A DNA stretch of 64,000 bases, taken from positions 248,001 to 312,000 of the forward strand of contig CAWDWM010000001.1 of NCBI GenBank assembly GCA_963806015.1, given 5' to 3'. A program made the position numbers and the translations under genes. This DNA is from JAOPZW01 sp963806015. GTDB lineage: Bacteria; Actinomycetota; Thermoleophilia; Solirubrobacterales; Solirubrobacteraceae. Below the pieces are notes generated by a model. It did not search any database. It was not told where the DNA came from and saw nothing but the letters and a program-made list of their open reading frames with translations. Shown here piece by piece: positions 34,223 to 42,518 of this stretch. How positions within the stretch are numbered: the stretch's first letter is position 1; the number at the start of each line of letters is the position of its first letter.

Positions 34223-34406
34223 GTTCTCAAGGTACGGGCGCGGGAGAGCGACGGACGCCGCGCGCCCGCGATGGGGTCATCGTTTCCGTCCGTTGACTTG
34301 TGCCGCCCGCGGGCCGCCGTCGCGTGTCGCGCCGCTCCGGACGACCTGCAGTGGCCGCGCCGCCGTGTCGTTGAGCGATCCGGCTCCGCGTCCCGTATAG
34401 GGAGGA

Positions 34407-35396
34407 GTGATCGGCTCCCTGATTGACACGGTTCTCGACCGCACGGTCGTCGCGGGCTATACGAGCGCCGGATACCGGATCCGCAGCCGTGCGTGGGACG
34501 CGGACGACCTTCGGCCGATGGCCGGCAAGACGGTCCTCGTCACCGGTGCGACCTCGGGGCTCGGCCTGGCGGCCGCCGAGGGGTTTGCCCGTCTCGGCGC
34601 GAGCGTGCGGCTGCTCGCGCGCAGCCAGGAGCGTGGGGAGCGAGCGCGCGCTGCCGTCGTCGAGGCCACGGGCAACCGCGACGTGCGGGTATGTCTGTGC
34701 GACGTGAGCGACCTGCGCGACGTGCGGGCCTTCGCCGCGTGCTTCACCGCCGACGAGCCGCGCCTCGACGTCCTCGTCAACGACGCCGGCGTGCTGTCGC
34801 CCGAGCGGGAGGTCTCCGCGGACGGCAACGAGCTCGCGCTTGCGACGAACGTGCTCGGACCGTTCCTGCTGACGAACCTGCTGATCCCCCTGCTCACGCA
34901 GAGCGCGCCGGCGCGGGTCATCAACGTCTCCTCGGGCGGGATGTACACGCAGCGGCTCCATGTCGAGGACCTGCAGTCCACGGGCGAGAAGTTCGACGGG
35001 CCGACGGTGTACGCGCGGACCAAGCGCGCGCAGGTGATCCTCACCGAGTTGTGGGCGAAGCGGCTCGCCGGCACCGGGGTGGTCGTGCACGCGATGCACC
35101 CAGGCTGGGCGGACACGCCGGGCGTCGCGTCCTCGCTGCCGCGCTTCCACCGGCTGACCGGACCGCTGCTGCGCAGCCCCGAACAGGGGGCCGACACGAT
35201 CGTCTGGCTCGGCGCGGCCACCGAGCCGGGCGAAAGTTCCGGCGGCTTCTGGCACGACCGCCAACGGCGCCCGACGCATCGCGTGCCCGGGACGAGGGAG
35301 ACGCCCGAGGATCGCCAGCGTCTCTGGCGCGAGTGCGAGCGCCTCACCGGCCGCCACGCAGTCCCGATTCCGGCTCCGACCCACACGCGCCATTAG
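34407..35396 (+). CDS. short-chain dehydrogenase/reductase (DHRS12-like)
   Basis: The 329-aa protein has an N-terminal extension (TVVAGYTSAGYRIRSRAW) typical of DHRS12-like SDRs. It then has TGATSGLG at 46-53 for NAD(P), the NDAG motif, NVSSGG with the catalytic Ser, and Y-x3-K (VYARTKRAQ). It would reduce or oxidise a carbonyl/alcohol; the substrate is unknown. A GTG start abuts a GGAGGA. It is divergent from heliorhodopsin and is followed after 10 bases by the SRPBCC fusion gene, so those two are an operon. Confidence 0.87.
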   Translation: MIGSLIDTVLDRTVVAGYTSAGYRIRSRAWDADDLRPMAGKTVLVTGATSGLGLAAAEGFARLGASVRLLARSQERGERARAAVVEATGNRDVRVCLCDVSDLRDVRAFAACFTADEPRLDVLVNDAGVLSPEREVSADGNELALATNVLGPFLLTNLLIPLLTQSAPARVINVSSGGMYTQRLHVEDLQSTGEKFDGPTVYARTKRAQVILTELWAKRLAGTGVVVHAMHPGWADTPGVASSLPRFHRLTGPLLRSPEQGADTIVWLGAATEPGESSGGFWHDRQRRPTHRVPGTRETPEDRQRLWRECERLTGRHAVPIPAPTHTRH

Positions 35397-35406
35397 GGAG
35401 AAGCCG

Positions 35407-36309
35407 ATGGCCCACTACACCGCAAGCCTCGAAACGCCCCGTCCCCTCGCCGAGACGTTCGCGTACCTCAGCGACTTCTCCACGACGGAGCAGTGGGACC
35501 CGGGCGTCGTCAAGGCGCAGCGGATCGGCGACGCCCCGGTCGGGCACGGGACCGAGTTCCGGCTGGTCGCCGCGTTCCTCGGCCGCAAGACCGCACTCAC
35601 CTACCGGATCGTCGAGTTCGCGCCGGACAAGGCCGTCACGCTGCGGGGCGAGAACGCGTCCGTCGTCTCGCTCGACAGGATCACCTTCGAGCCGTCCGAC
35701 GGGGGCACGCGGGTCACCTACGACGCCGACCTCGCGCTGAAGGGGCCACTGCGAATTGCCGACCCGCTCCTCGGACTCGCGTTCGATCGCGTCGGCGACC
35801 GCGCGCTCGACGGCCTGCGCGACACGCTCGGCAGTCGCGACCCGGCACGGCTACCGCCGCTCTCGGGGCGGAGCCTCGACGGCCATCACCACCACTTGCC
35901 CGACGACCTGCGCGCGCAGCACACCTTCATCGTCGCCGCGTTCCGACGCGAGCAGCAGGCGCTCGTCGATGAGTGGCTGCCGTGGCTGGTCGACCTGGAG
36001 CAGCGCCGAGCGGACCTCGCCGTCTACGAGCTGCCGGTCCTTTCGTCCGCGTATTCGCCGGCCCGGTGGTTCATCGACGGCGGCATGGCGCGCGGCGTCG
36101 CGACCGACGCCGCCCGCGCCCGGACGATCACGGTCTACACCGACGTCGCGAAGGCCGTGCGCGAACTCGGACTGCCCGGCACCGACACGATCGGCGTCCT
36201 GCTCGTCGACCGCTCGGGCCGCATCCTCGCCCGCGAACACGGCACCTTCGACGACCACAAGACGATGCGCCTCACCGCGGCACTCGAGCGCTCAAGCGAC
36301 GACGCCTGA
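35407..36309 (+). CDS. SRPBCC (polyketide cyclase-like) domain fused to an ATP10/thioredoxin-like domain
   Basis: The 300-aa protein has an SRPBCC lipid-binding fold at about 1-145 (HYTASLETPRPLAETFAYLS, then TALTYRIVEFAPDKAV). A His-rich hinge (GHHHHLP) follows. A C-terminal domain of about 130 residues reads HTFIVAAFRREQQALVDEWL, YELPVLSSAY, FIDGGMARGV and TIGVLLVDRSGRILAREHG; this matches the ATP10-like thioredoxin-fold family, here without a CxxC pair. The two domains are usually separate. Its start is 10 bases after the SDR gene. A hydrophobic-ligand chaperone or modifying role is possible but unproven. Confidence 0.8.
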   Translation: MAHYTASLETPRPLAETFAYLSDFSTTEQWDPGVVKAQRIGDAPVGHGTEFRLVAAFLGRKTALTYRIVEFAPDKAVTLRGENASVVSLDRITFEPSDGGTRVTYDADLALKGPLRIADPLLGLAFDRVGDRALDGLRDTLGSRDPARLPPLSGRSLDGHHHHLPDDLRAQHTFIVAAFRREQQALVDEWLPWLVDLEQRRADLAVYELPVLSSAYSPARWFIDGGMARGVATDAARARTITVYTDVAKAVRELGLPGTDTIGVLLVDRSGRILAREHGTFDDHKTMRLTAALERSSDDA

Positions 36310-36507
36310 ACGTCGCTGCCAGATCGAGCGCGCGTTCGCTCGAGTGCCGTTGAAGAACGGAGCGTCGCTGTTGCAGTAGAAGACCAAGTCGCCGTCCGGT
36401 GCCCAGTATCTGACCTATTTGCAGGCCTTTCGATTACGCGCCCGCCTCTGTTCCGAAGCCAGATTGGTTCTTCGGAACGATGGGAGATTGCAACCCGGCG
36501 GGGCACC

Positions 36508-36599
36508 AGGTTGAGGGCCTTGTCCGGGGATCCCCGGGTGGAGGTTCGAGTCCTCTTCGGCGTATGACGAAAGCCCCGCAAACGCGGGGCTTTCGCGCT
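36508..36599 (+). repeat. attR: second copy of the 92-bp tRNA-Leu repeat
   Basis: This copy matches 13506-13597 at 90 of 92 positions. The differences are T to C in the variable arm and C to T at the tRNA 3' end. It lacks the 5' half of the tRNA, so it is a 3' fragment, the expected downstream attachment scar. Confidence 0.9.
36569..36594 (+). terminator. duplicated tRNA-Leu terminator in attR
   Basis: The same 11-bp stem as at 13567-13592, copied with the attachment site. It could still stop transcription leaving the element. Confidence 0.6.
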
Positions 36600-36749
36600 C
36601 AGGCGCATCGCACACGCCCGAGTGCGCCGTAGTCGGCGGCTATCGGCACTCCAGGCCTTGTCGGATCGGGCCAAAGACCGCCGTCCTTGGCCCGCAAGCC
36701 CCGTCACACTGCGTGATGAGCATCTAAGCCGACACGAAGGGAGATCGCC

Positions 36750-37031
36750 GTGCCCAGGTACGTCCTCGAGAGAGATCTCGGTGTGGTGAGCGAGGAGGAG
36801 ATGGGGGAGATCGCCGCGCGCTCGAAGCTCACGGCGATAGAGCAGTTTCCCGACATCACCTGGGAGCACAGCCACGTGTGCGCCGACGGCGGGCGGATCA
36901 AGAGCTTCTGTGTCTACGCGGCGCCCAGCCCGGAGCGGCTACAGGAGCACGCCGACAGCGTCGGCGGCATCATGATCACGAGCATCTACGAGATCGTCGG
37001 TGACCTCTCGCCGGACGAGGTCAGGCTCTGA
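36750..37031 (+). CDS. DUF4242 small protein (SCO4226-like, nickel-binding family)
   Basis: The 93-aa protein has the ferredoxin-like DUF4242 pattern: MPRYVLERDLGVVSEEEM at the start, then ITWEHSHVCADGGRIKSFCV, with a His-x-His and an acidic loop, and a closing strand after GGIMITSIYEI. A Streptomyces member binds nickel. A GTG start lies behind GGGAG. It is the first gene outside the element and converges with the fragment of the interrupted regulator. Confidence 0.75.
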   Translation: MPRYVLERDLGVVSEEEMGEIAARSKLTAIEQFPDITWEHSHVCADGGRIKSFCVYAAPSPERLQEHADSVGGIMITSIYEIVGDLSPDEVRL

Positions 37032-37038
37032 GCTCGGG

Positions 37039-37370
37039 CTACTCCACGCGCGTATCCCTCAGCGCGTGGAAGAGCCCCTGATAGGCAACCGCGCGTTTCA
37101 GCGACAGCATCTTGCGGCGATCGTCTTCGGGCGGAAGGATCGCGAGCGCGCGGGTGAACAGCTCGACGCCCTCCGCATACGCCAGTCCCAACGTGGCCCG
37201 CTCGGCCGCGCGGGTGGCGTAGTCCAACGCGCGGTCGCGGTCCGCCGCCGGCAGCGCCTCGCACAGGTGATACGCGATCTCGAGCAGGGCGGCGTCGCCC
37301 TTGGTTGCCTCGAGGGCAGCGGCCACTCGGGCGTGCACCCGGCGCCGGTTGGAGCGAGTGAACCGCGTCA
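37039..37370 (-). pseudogene. 3' fragment of the BTAD/AAA regulator, cut off by IS256
   Basis: This fragment encodes the last ~110 residues of the regulator whose 5' part is at 38846-40741. It reads FTRSNRRRVHARVAAALEA, then YAEGVELFTRALAILPPEDD, a TPR-like helical end. Removing the insertion and one 8-base target copy joins the two parts in frame as VLTRFTRSNRRR, giving a protein of about 739 aa. On its own this part has no start. Confidence 0.88.
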
Positions 37371-38845
37371 GGAGGTTGTCCCTTAGCTCGTAGAACTTGA
37401 AGACGGCGGTCCCTCCGCCCCGTCCGTTGCCGTTGGCAGCGTGCGGGTGATCGACCAAGATCGAAGGAGGAACCGCCGTGAAGGAGACCGTATCGGTCGC
37501 GCGTGCCGTGACCGCGCAAGAAGCGGTGTTGCCCGAGCGTGTGCAGGACGCGCTGGGCGAGCTGGTCGGGGCAGCGAAGGAGGGGTTGTTGGCGTTGAGC
37601 GTGGCGACCGGGCTCGGGGTGCTGGCCGAGCTGCTCGAGGACGAGGTCGACGAGGTCGTGGGCCCGAAGGGCCAGCGCAATCCTCAGCGCACGGCGGTGC
37701 GTCACGGCCACGAGGCCGGCGAGGTCACGCTCGGCGGGCGGCGTGTCGCCGTCGGGCGCCCGCGAGCCCGGACCGCTGACGGCGCCAGCGAGGTGCCGCT
37801 TGCGACCTATGCGCACTTCGCTGATCGCGACCCGCTGACCCGGGTCGTGCTGGAGCAGATGCTCGCCGGCGTTTCGACGCGCCGCTTCGCGCGCACGCGT
37901 GAACCGGTCGGCGAGGACGTGCTCAGCGCCGAGCGTTCCACCTCGAAGTCGGCGGTGTCGCGGGAGTTCGTCGGGCGCACCCGCGAGCACCTCGACGCGC
38001 TCATGAACCGCCCGCTGTGCGACATCCGCCTGGCCGCGATCATGCTCGACGGGATCGAGCTGAAGGGCCGCTGTTGCGTCGTGGCGCTGGGCGTCACGAC
38101 CGACGGGATCAAGGTCCCGCTCGGCTTGTGGGACGGCTCGACGGAGAACAAGACCGTCGCCGCGCACCTGCTCTCAGACCTCGTGCACCGCGGCCTTGAC
38201 GTCGAGCAGGGCGTGCTCGTCGTGCTCGACGGCTCGAAGGCGCTGCGCGCTGCCGTGGCCGAGGTGTTCGGCGCGGTCGCGGTGCAGCGCTGCGTGCGCC
38301 ACAAGGAACGCGGGGTCCTCGATCACCTGCCCGAGCGCGACCGCCCCACGGTCAAGGCCCGGCTGCGCCGCGCGTGGGCCAGCGACGACCACGCGCTCGC
38401 GCTCGACGGCCTGCGCGTCCTCGCCTCAGAGCTCGAGCGCTCCCATCCCGGTGCCGCCAGTTCGCTGCGCGAAGGCCTCGAGGAGACCCTCACGCTCACC
38501 CGCCTGGGAATCCGCGGCCGGCTGAAGAAGACGCTTCAAAGCACGAACCCCATCGAGTCGATGATCGAGATCGTCAGGCGCACCAGCCGCAACGTCAAGC
38601 GCTGGCAATCGGGCGACATGTGCCTCAGGTGGACCGCCGCCGGGATGCTCGAAGCCGAGCAGCAGTTCCGCAAGATCATCGGCTACAGCGACCTGGCGAA
38701 GCTCGCGATCGCCGTCGAGCGCGACCTCGCCGCCCAGCGCGCCTCTGCTCACCCCACGACCATCGAGGAGGCCGCTACCCTCGCGACCGTCTGACCATCA
38801 CACCGGGACCGCCGTCACGAAGTTCCACGACGGACGGGGCAACCT
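37371..38845 (+). mobile_element. IS256-family insertion sequence, about 1475 bp
   Basis: The element carries one transposase gene, and its ends are imperfect inverted repeats: both read inward as AGGTTG-CCC, and share GAACTT and GACGGCGGTCCC further in. CCGCGTCA stands on both sides (37363-37370 and 38846-38853), an 8-bp target duplication as IS256 elements make. It sits inside the BTAD/AAA regulator gene in opposite orientation. Confidence 0.9.
37478..38794 (+). CDS. IS256-family (mutator-type) transposase
   Basis: The 438-aa transposase has DDE residues in IS256 context: MLDGIELKG, VVLDGSKALRA, and STNPIESMIEIVRRTSRNVK with the Glu. Length and reading frame are intact, so the copy could be active. 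It opens with GTG after AAGGAGG and fills most of the insertion sequence. It has disrupted a regulator gene. Confidence 0.93.
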   Translation: MKETVSVARAVTAQEAVLPERVQDALGELVGAAKEGLLALSVATGLGVLAELLEDEVDEVVGPKGQRNPQRTAVRHGHEAGEVTLGGRRVAVGRPRARTADGASEVPLATYAHFADRDPLTRVVLEQMLAGVSTRRFARTREPVGEDVLSAERSTSKSAVSREFVGRTREHLDALMNRPLCDIRLAAIMLDGIELKGRCCVVALGVTTDGIKVPLGLWDGSTENKTVAAHLLSDLVHRGLDVEQGVLVVLDGSKALRAAVAEVFGAVAVQRCVRHKERGVLDHLPERDRPTVKARLRRAWASDDHALALDGLRVLASELERSHPGAASSLREGLEETLTLTRLGIRGRLKKTLQSTNPIESMIEIVRRTSRNVKRWQSGDMCLRWTAAGMLEAEQQFRKIIGYSDLAKLAIAVERDLAAQRASAHPTTIEEAATLATV

Positions 38846-40741
38846 CCGCGTCAGCACGGTGCGGCGCAGCAGGGCGTGCGAGAACGCGAACGACTCGCTG
38901 TCGCCCTCGGCCGTCTCCGTCAACCGGGCCGCCGCCATGGCTTCGTCGAGCGCCGCTGCCAAGTCGTCGTCGTCGAGGTCGCTGATCAGCTCGAGCAGTC
39001 CCAGGTCGACCTCAGACCCAATCACGGCGGCCACGGTCAGCAAGCGCAGCGTGGCCTCTTGAAGCCGTGCCAAGCGGAGGTTCACCACGTCGCGCACGCG
39101 CTCGGGCACCTCTGCCTGCGCGAGTGAGAGCACGCTGGCCGTGCGGTCGGAGTCGCTGAGGTCGCGGACGACCTCGAGAACGAAGAACACGTTGCCCGCC
39201 GTCTCTGCCTGAATCCCGCGCACGACCTCGCCGGCAAGCTGACGGCCGCTGAGGTCCTGGGCGAGCTCGGCGATCTCGGGATCCGATAGCCCCGACAGCG
39301 GCACGCGCTCGACGTACGGCCCGTGGCTGAGGCGCCGTAGAGCCTCCGCTGTCGCGCCCGTCGCCGGCATCTCGACGGGCCGCTGGGTGGCGACCACGAG
39401 CACACGCATCTCCGGGCGGGCGTCGATCGCGTACCTGAGAATTGCAGCAGTGCCCTGGTCGGACCAATGAAGGTCGTCGATGAGGAGCAGCACGGGGGTC
39501 TCGGCAGAGAGCTCGTCGAGCAGTCCGGCAACCCCTTCGAACAGGCGGTAGCGCCTGCCCTCTGGAGCCGTCTCACGAAGCGCCCCTGTCTGCTCGGACA
39601 ATCCTGACGCGATCGGCTCGAGGTCGGCGGCGCGCGATCCGATCCGGCGCCTCAGTTCGTCCGGTGCCGTGACAGCGAAGAAGTGCTCGAACGCCGAGAC
39701 GAGATGTTGGTGGGGCACGAGCAGGTCTTCGTCCGCTGTTCCGTGCAGTACGACCGCCCCCTGCTCGCGTACCTCGAGCGCAAGCTCGCGAGCCAGGCGG
39801 CTCTTCCCGATGCCCGCTTCGCCGGTCACCAGGACGAGTCGGGCACCCTCGCCCTCGCGCACCGCGCGCCACAGCTCTCGCAGCCTGGACAGCTCGCGCT
39901 CGCGCCCGACCAGCGCCGTCGGCGCGCGCCTGCGGAGCCTGGGTGGCAGCGGAAAAGGGTCGCCCGGCCGCCACGCTCCAGCGGAACGCGTCCGTTGGGC
40001 CCAGGCCGACCCTGAAGCATGCTCACGCGGCGGCTCGCCGAGCTCACCACCTTGCCGCACCTCGTGGATGAGCGCACGCGTCGCGTCGGACAGCGAGATT
40101 CCCAGCTCGCGTCGGAAGCGCTCGCGCAGGCGGTCGTAGGCGGCGAGCGCGCCGGCCCGGTCGCCCGAGCGCGCCAGCCGAGCGATCAGCGCTCGGTGGG
40201 CGTCCTCCGCGAGTGGATCGAGACTCGCACGCCTGCGGGTCGCAGCGATCGCGCCGGCAGCGTCGCCGTCGGATTCGGCCCGCGCCGCCGCGCGTTCGAG
40301 CAGGTCGGAAAGCGCCTCTCGGTGCAGGTCGCGCTGCTCGTACACCCACTCCTCGTCGAGCCCGGCGAGCAGCTCGCCGCGACTCAGCGCCAGCGCCTCC
40401 TCAAATGCCCCGGCCGCTGCGTGCTCCCGGAACGCCGTGGCGTCCACCCACACCTCCGGCGGCCCGGCCAGCCCCACTCGCTCGCGCGTGGCGATGAGCG
40501 CGGCGTCGGCCTCGTCCGCCAGCGCTCTCCTCAGCGCCCAGAGTGCGTTGCGCAAGCTCGCCCGTGCGCTCGAGTCGAGCACGTCCGGCCAGAACCGCGA
40601 CGCCACCTCGCCCCTCGGGTGGGCGCCCCGGTTGAGGGCGAACCAGGCCAGCAACGAGCGCGCACGCCATGAGCCGCCGGGCTCGATCTGCCGGCCCGAG
40701 CCCTCGATCGAAAGCTCGCCCAGCACACAGATGCGCAGCAT
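38846..40741 (-). pseudogene. 5' part of a BTAD/AAA (SARP-like large) transcriptional regulator interrupted by IS256
   Basis: About 630 residues remain. An N-terminal winged helix (MLRICVLGELSIEGSGRQIE) is followed by a BTAD helical domain (LSRGELLAGLDEEWVYEQRD). An AAA/STAND ATPase has Walker A GEAGIGKS at 307-314 and LLLIDDLHWSDQGT as Walker B. At 38853 it runs into the IS and would end with RRLPRPSWNFVTAVPV from the IS end. The C-terminal helical part is at 37039-37370. Such regulators control secondary metabolism or nearby operons; the divergent methyltransferase gene is a likely former target. Confidence 0.9.
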
Positions 40742-40850
40742 GGCGCCAACCGTACCCAGAGCCGAGGGCAGCTTTCACGCGAGCTGTGACGGACGCTGTG
40801 ACGGACGCGGTTCAGGGTGGCCCGATCCGAAACAGCACCTGGAGAACTCG

Positions 40851-41678
40851 ATGACTACGACAACTGCGATCGACCAGCTCAAGGCCGCGCACCGGGCCAT
40901 GTGGGACTCGGGCGACTACACGAACGTGGCGGACCGGTTCGTGATCGCGCTCGGAACGGCCGCCTTGAACGCTGCCAACCCCGCGCCGGGCACCCAGGTG
41001 CTCGACGTGGCTGCCGGGTCCGGCAACCCCGCGATCGCCGTGGCGCAGGCGGGGGCCCGCGTGACCGCGCTCGATCTCGCGCCGTCGCTGCTGGAGATCG
41101 CGCGCCGCCGGGCGCGCGAAGCCGGCGTCGACATCGACTTCGTCGAGGGCGACGCGGAGGCTCTGCCGTTCGACGATGCGAGCTTCGACGTCGCGCTCTC
41201 GGTCGTGGGTGTGCAGTTCGCACCGCGCCACGAGGTTGTCGCGCGTGAGCTTGCGCGGGTGGTCCGCCCCGGCGGCCGCATCGTCCTGTGCTCCTGGACC
41301 CCGCCCGGATTCATCGGCCAGTTCCTCAAGACGGTGGCCCCGCGGATGCCGAAGCCGCCCGAGGGCGCTTCGCCGCCCCCGCTCTGGGGGGACCAAGGGC
41401 ACGTGCGCGAGCTCTTCGCGCAGGCCGGCGTCCAGTTCGAGTTCGAGCTGCGCCACACCGATGTCAGGTACGGGTCCGCCGCGGGCTTCGTCGACTACAT
41501 GGCCTACCACTACGGCCCGCTGGTGAAGGCGCGCGAGCGACTGAGCCAGGACGGCAGCTGGGACGAGCTGCGTCACGACCTCGTAGCGCTCTGCGGGCGC
41601 CACGGCATCGCCACAGACGGGTTCCACGCCCGCGCCGAGTACCTGATGGCGCGCGGGATCAAGCAAGGCGCCTCCTAA
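40851..41678 (+). CDS. SAM-dependent class I methyltransferase (UbiE/Methyltransf_11 type)
   Basis: The 275-aa protein has motif I VLDVAAGSGNPAIAVAQAG, a post-I acidic strand VTALDLAPSLLEIAR, the EGDAEALPFDDASFD motif, and RVVRPGGRIVLCSW. It methylates a small molecule of unknown identity. GGAG stands seven bases before the ATG. It is divergent from the IS-interrupted regulator across 109 bases that include a tandem GTGACGGACGC repeat (about 40787-40809), a possible regulator site. Confidence 0.88.
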   Translation: MTTTTAIDQLKAAHRAMWDSGDYTNVADRFVIALGTAALNAANPAPGTQVLDVAAGSGNPAIAVAQAGARVTALDLAPSLLEIARRRAREAGVDIDFVEGDAEALPFDDASFDVALSVVGVQFAPRHEVVARELARVVRPGGRIVLCSWTPPGFIGQFLKTVAPRMPKPPEGASPPPLWGDQGHVRELFAQAGVQFEFELRHTDVRYGSAAGFVDYMAYHYGPLVKARERLSQDGSWDELRHDLVALCGRHGIATDGFHARAEYLMARGIKQGAS

Positions 41679-41929
41679 GCGGCCCAGACCGACCAACCGA
41701 AGCAGGCACCCTCGATGCGACTCATCCTCGTATCAGGGCTCGCCAGGGCACAGCACCCCGGCAACGCGTCGTGCGCGTTCCTGGCGGCGCCGTCCGTAGT
41801 TCTCGCGCGAACTCTGCTCACTGGTCCGGATGCGGCCGCGGGTCACCCGCGTAAGGGTCTCAGGTGCAGGGCTTTTGTGACCAACAGTCCGGTTGGGCAA
41901 CCACCTGAGCGGACGGAAAGGAGTGTCAC

Positions 41930-42388
41930 ATGGCCACCGTCACCAATGGGATGCGCACCGAGACGCGGGCACCCGCACCGGGGCCGGAGTACTGGACCGG
42001 CGGGCCCTCGGACAAGGGCGCGGGGTGGGTCGTCTTCGCGGGGATCATGTTCATGGTCTCGTCGATGCTCAACGTCATCTGGGGCATCGCCGCGGTTTCG
42101 AGTTCGCACTTCTTCGTCGGAAATGCGTCCTACATCCTCAGCGATCTCAACACGTGGGGTTGGGTCGCGATCGGGTTCGGCGTGCTCGAGGGACTGGCCG
42201 GGCTGTCGATCTGGCTGGGCGGCGCCTTCGGGCGCTGGTTCGGGATCGGCGTCGCCGGTCTTGCGATCCTGGCCGCGATGATGTCGATTCCGGCGTATCC
42301 GTTCTGGGCGCTGGTGCTCGTGGCGATCGACGTTCTGGTCATCTACGGGCTCGTCGTGTACGGCGGCAGGCCCGAGCTGACGCGCTAG
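41930..42388 (+). CDS. DUF7144-family four-helix membrane protein
   Basis: The 152-aa protein has a short soluble start and four membrane helices: GWVVFAGIMFMVSSMLNVIW, then a loop with SHFFVGNASYI, then WGWVAIGFGVLEGLAGLSIW, and two more. This is the pattern of small actinobacterial DUF7144 membrane proteins, function unknown. A strong GGAAAGGAG ribosome site precedes the ATG. Confidence 0.8.
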   Translation: MATVTNGMRTETRAPAPGPEYWTGGPSDKGAGWVVFAGIMFMVSSMLNVIWGIAAVSSSHFFVGNASYILSDLNTWGWVAIGFGVLEGLAGLSIWLGGAFGRWFGIGVAGLAILAAMMSIPAYPFWALVLVAIDVLVIYGLVVYGGRPELTR

Positions 42389-42518
42389 TAGTCGCGTCGG
42401 CGCCGGTCTCGTCGCATCCCCCGTCGGGCGGCCTTCCGGGCCGCCCGACCGCTGTCAGGTCACAGGTGGGCCGGGGCACCGCACATGCGGGGCTCTGCTC
42501 TTCCGGGAGCACACGAGC

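Larger units (their letters stand above)
36310..36749. other. right end of the integrative element; no gene outside attR
   Basis: A hairpin near 36452-36478 (TTCCGAAG/CTTCGGAA) precedes attR. After attR there is short chromosomal sequence up to the DUF4242 gene. No coding frame is supported. Confidence 0.5.

Noticed and set aside
36508..36562. a second tRNA-Leu gene
   Set aside because: Only the 3' part from the anticodon arm on is present, with no acceptor 5' strand or D arm. It is the attR copy, not a functional tRNA.
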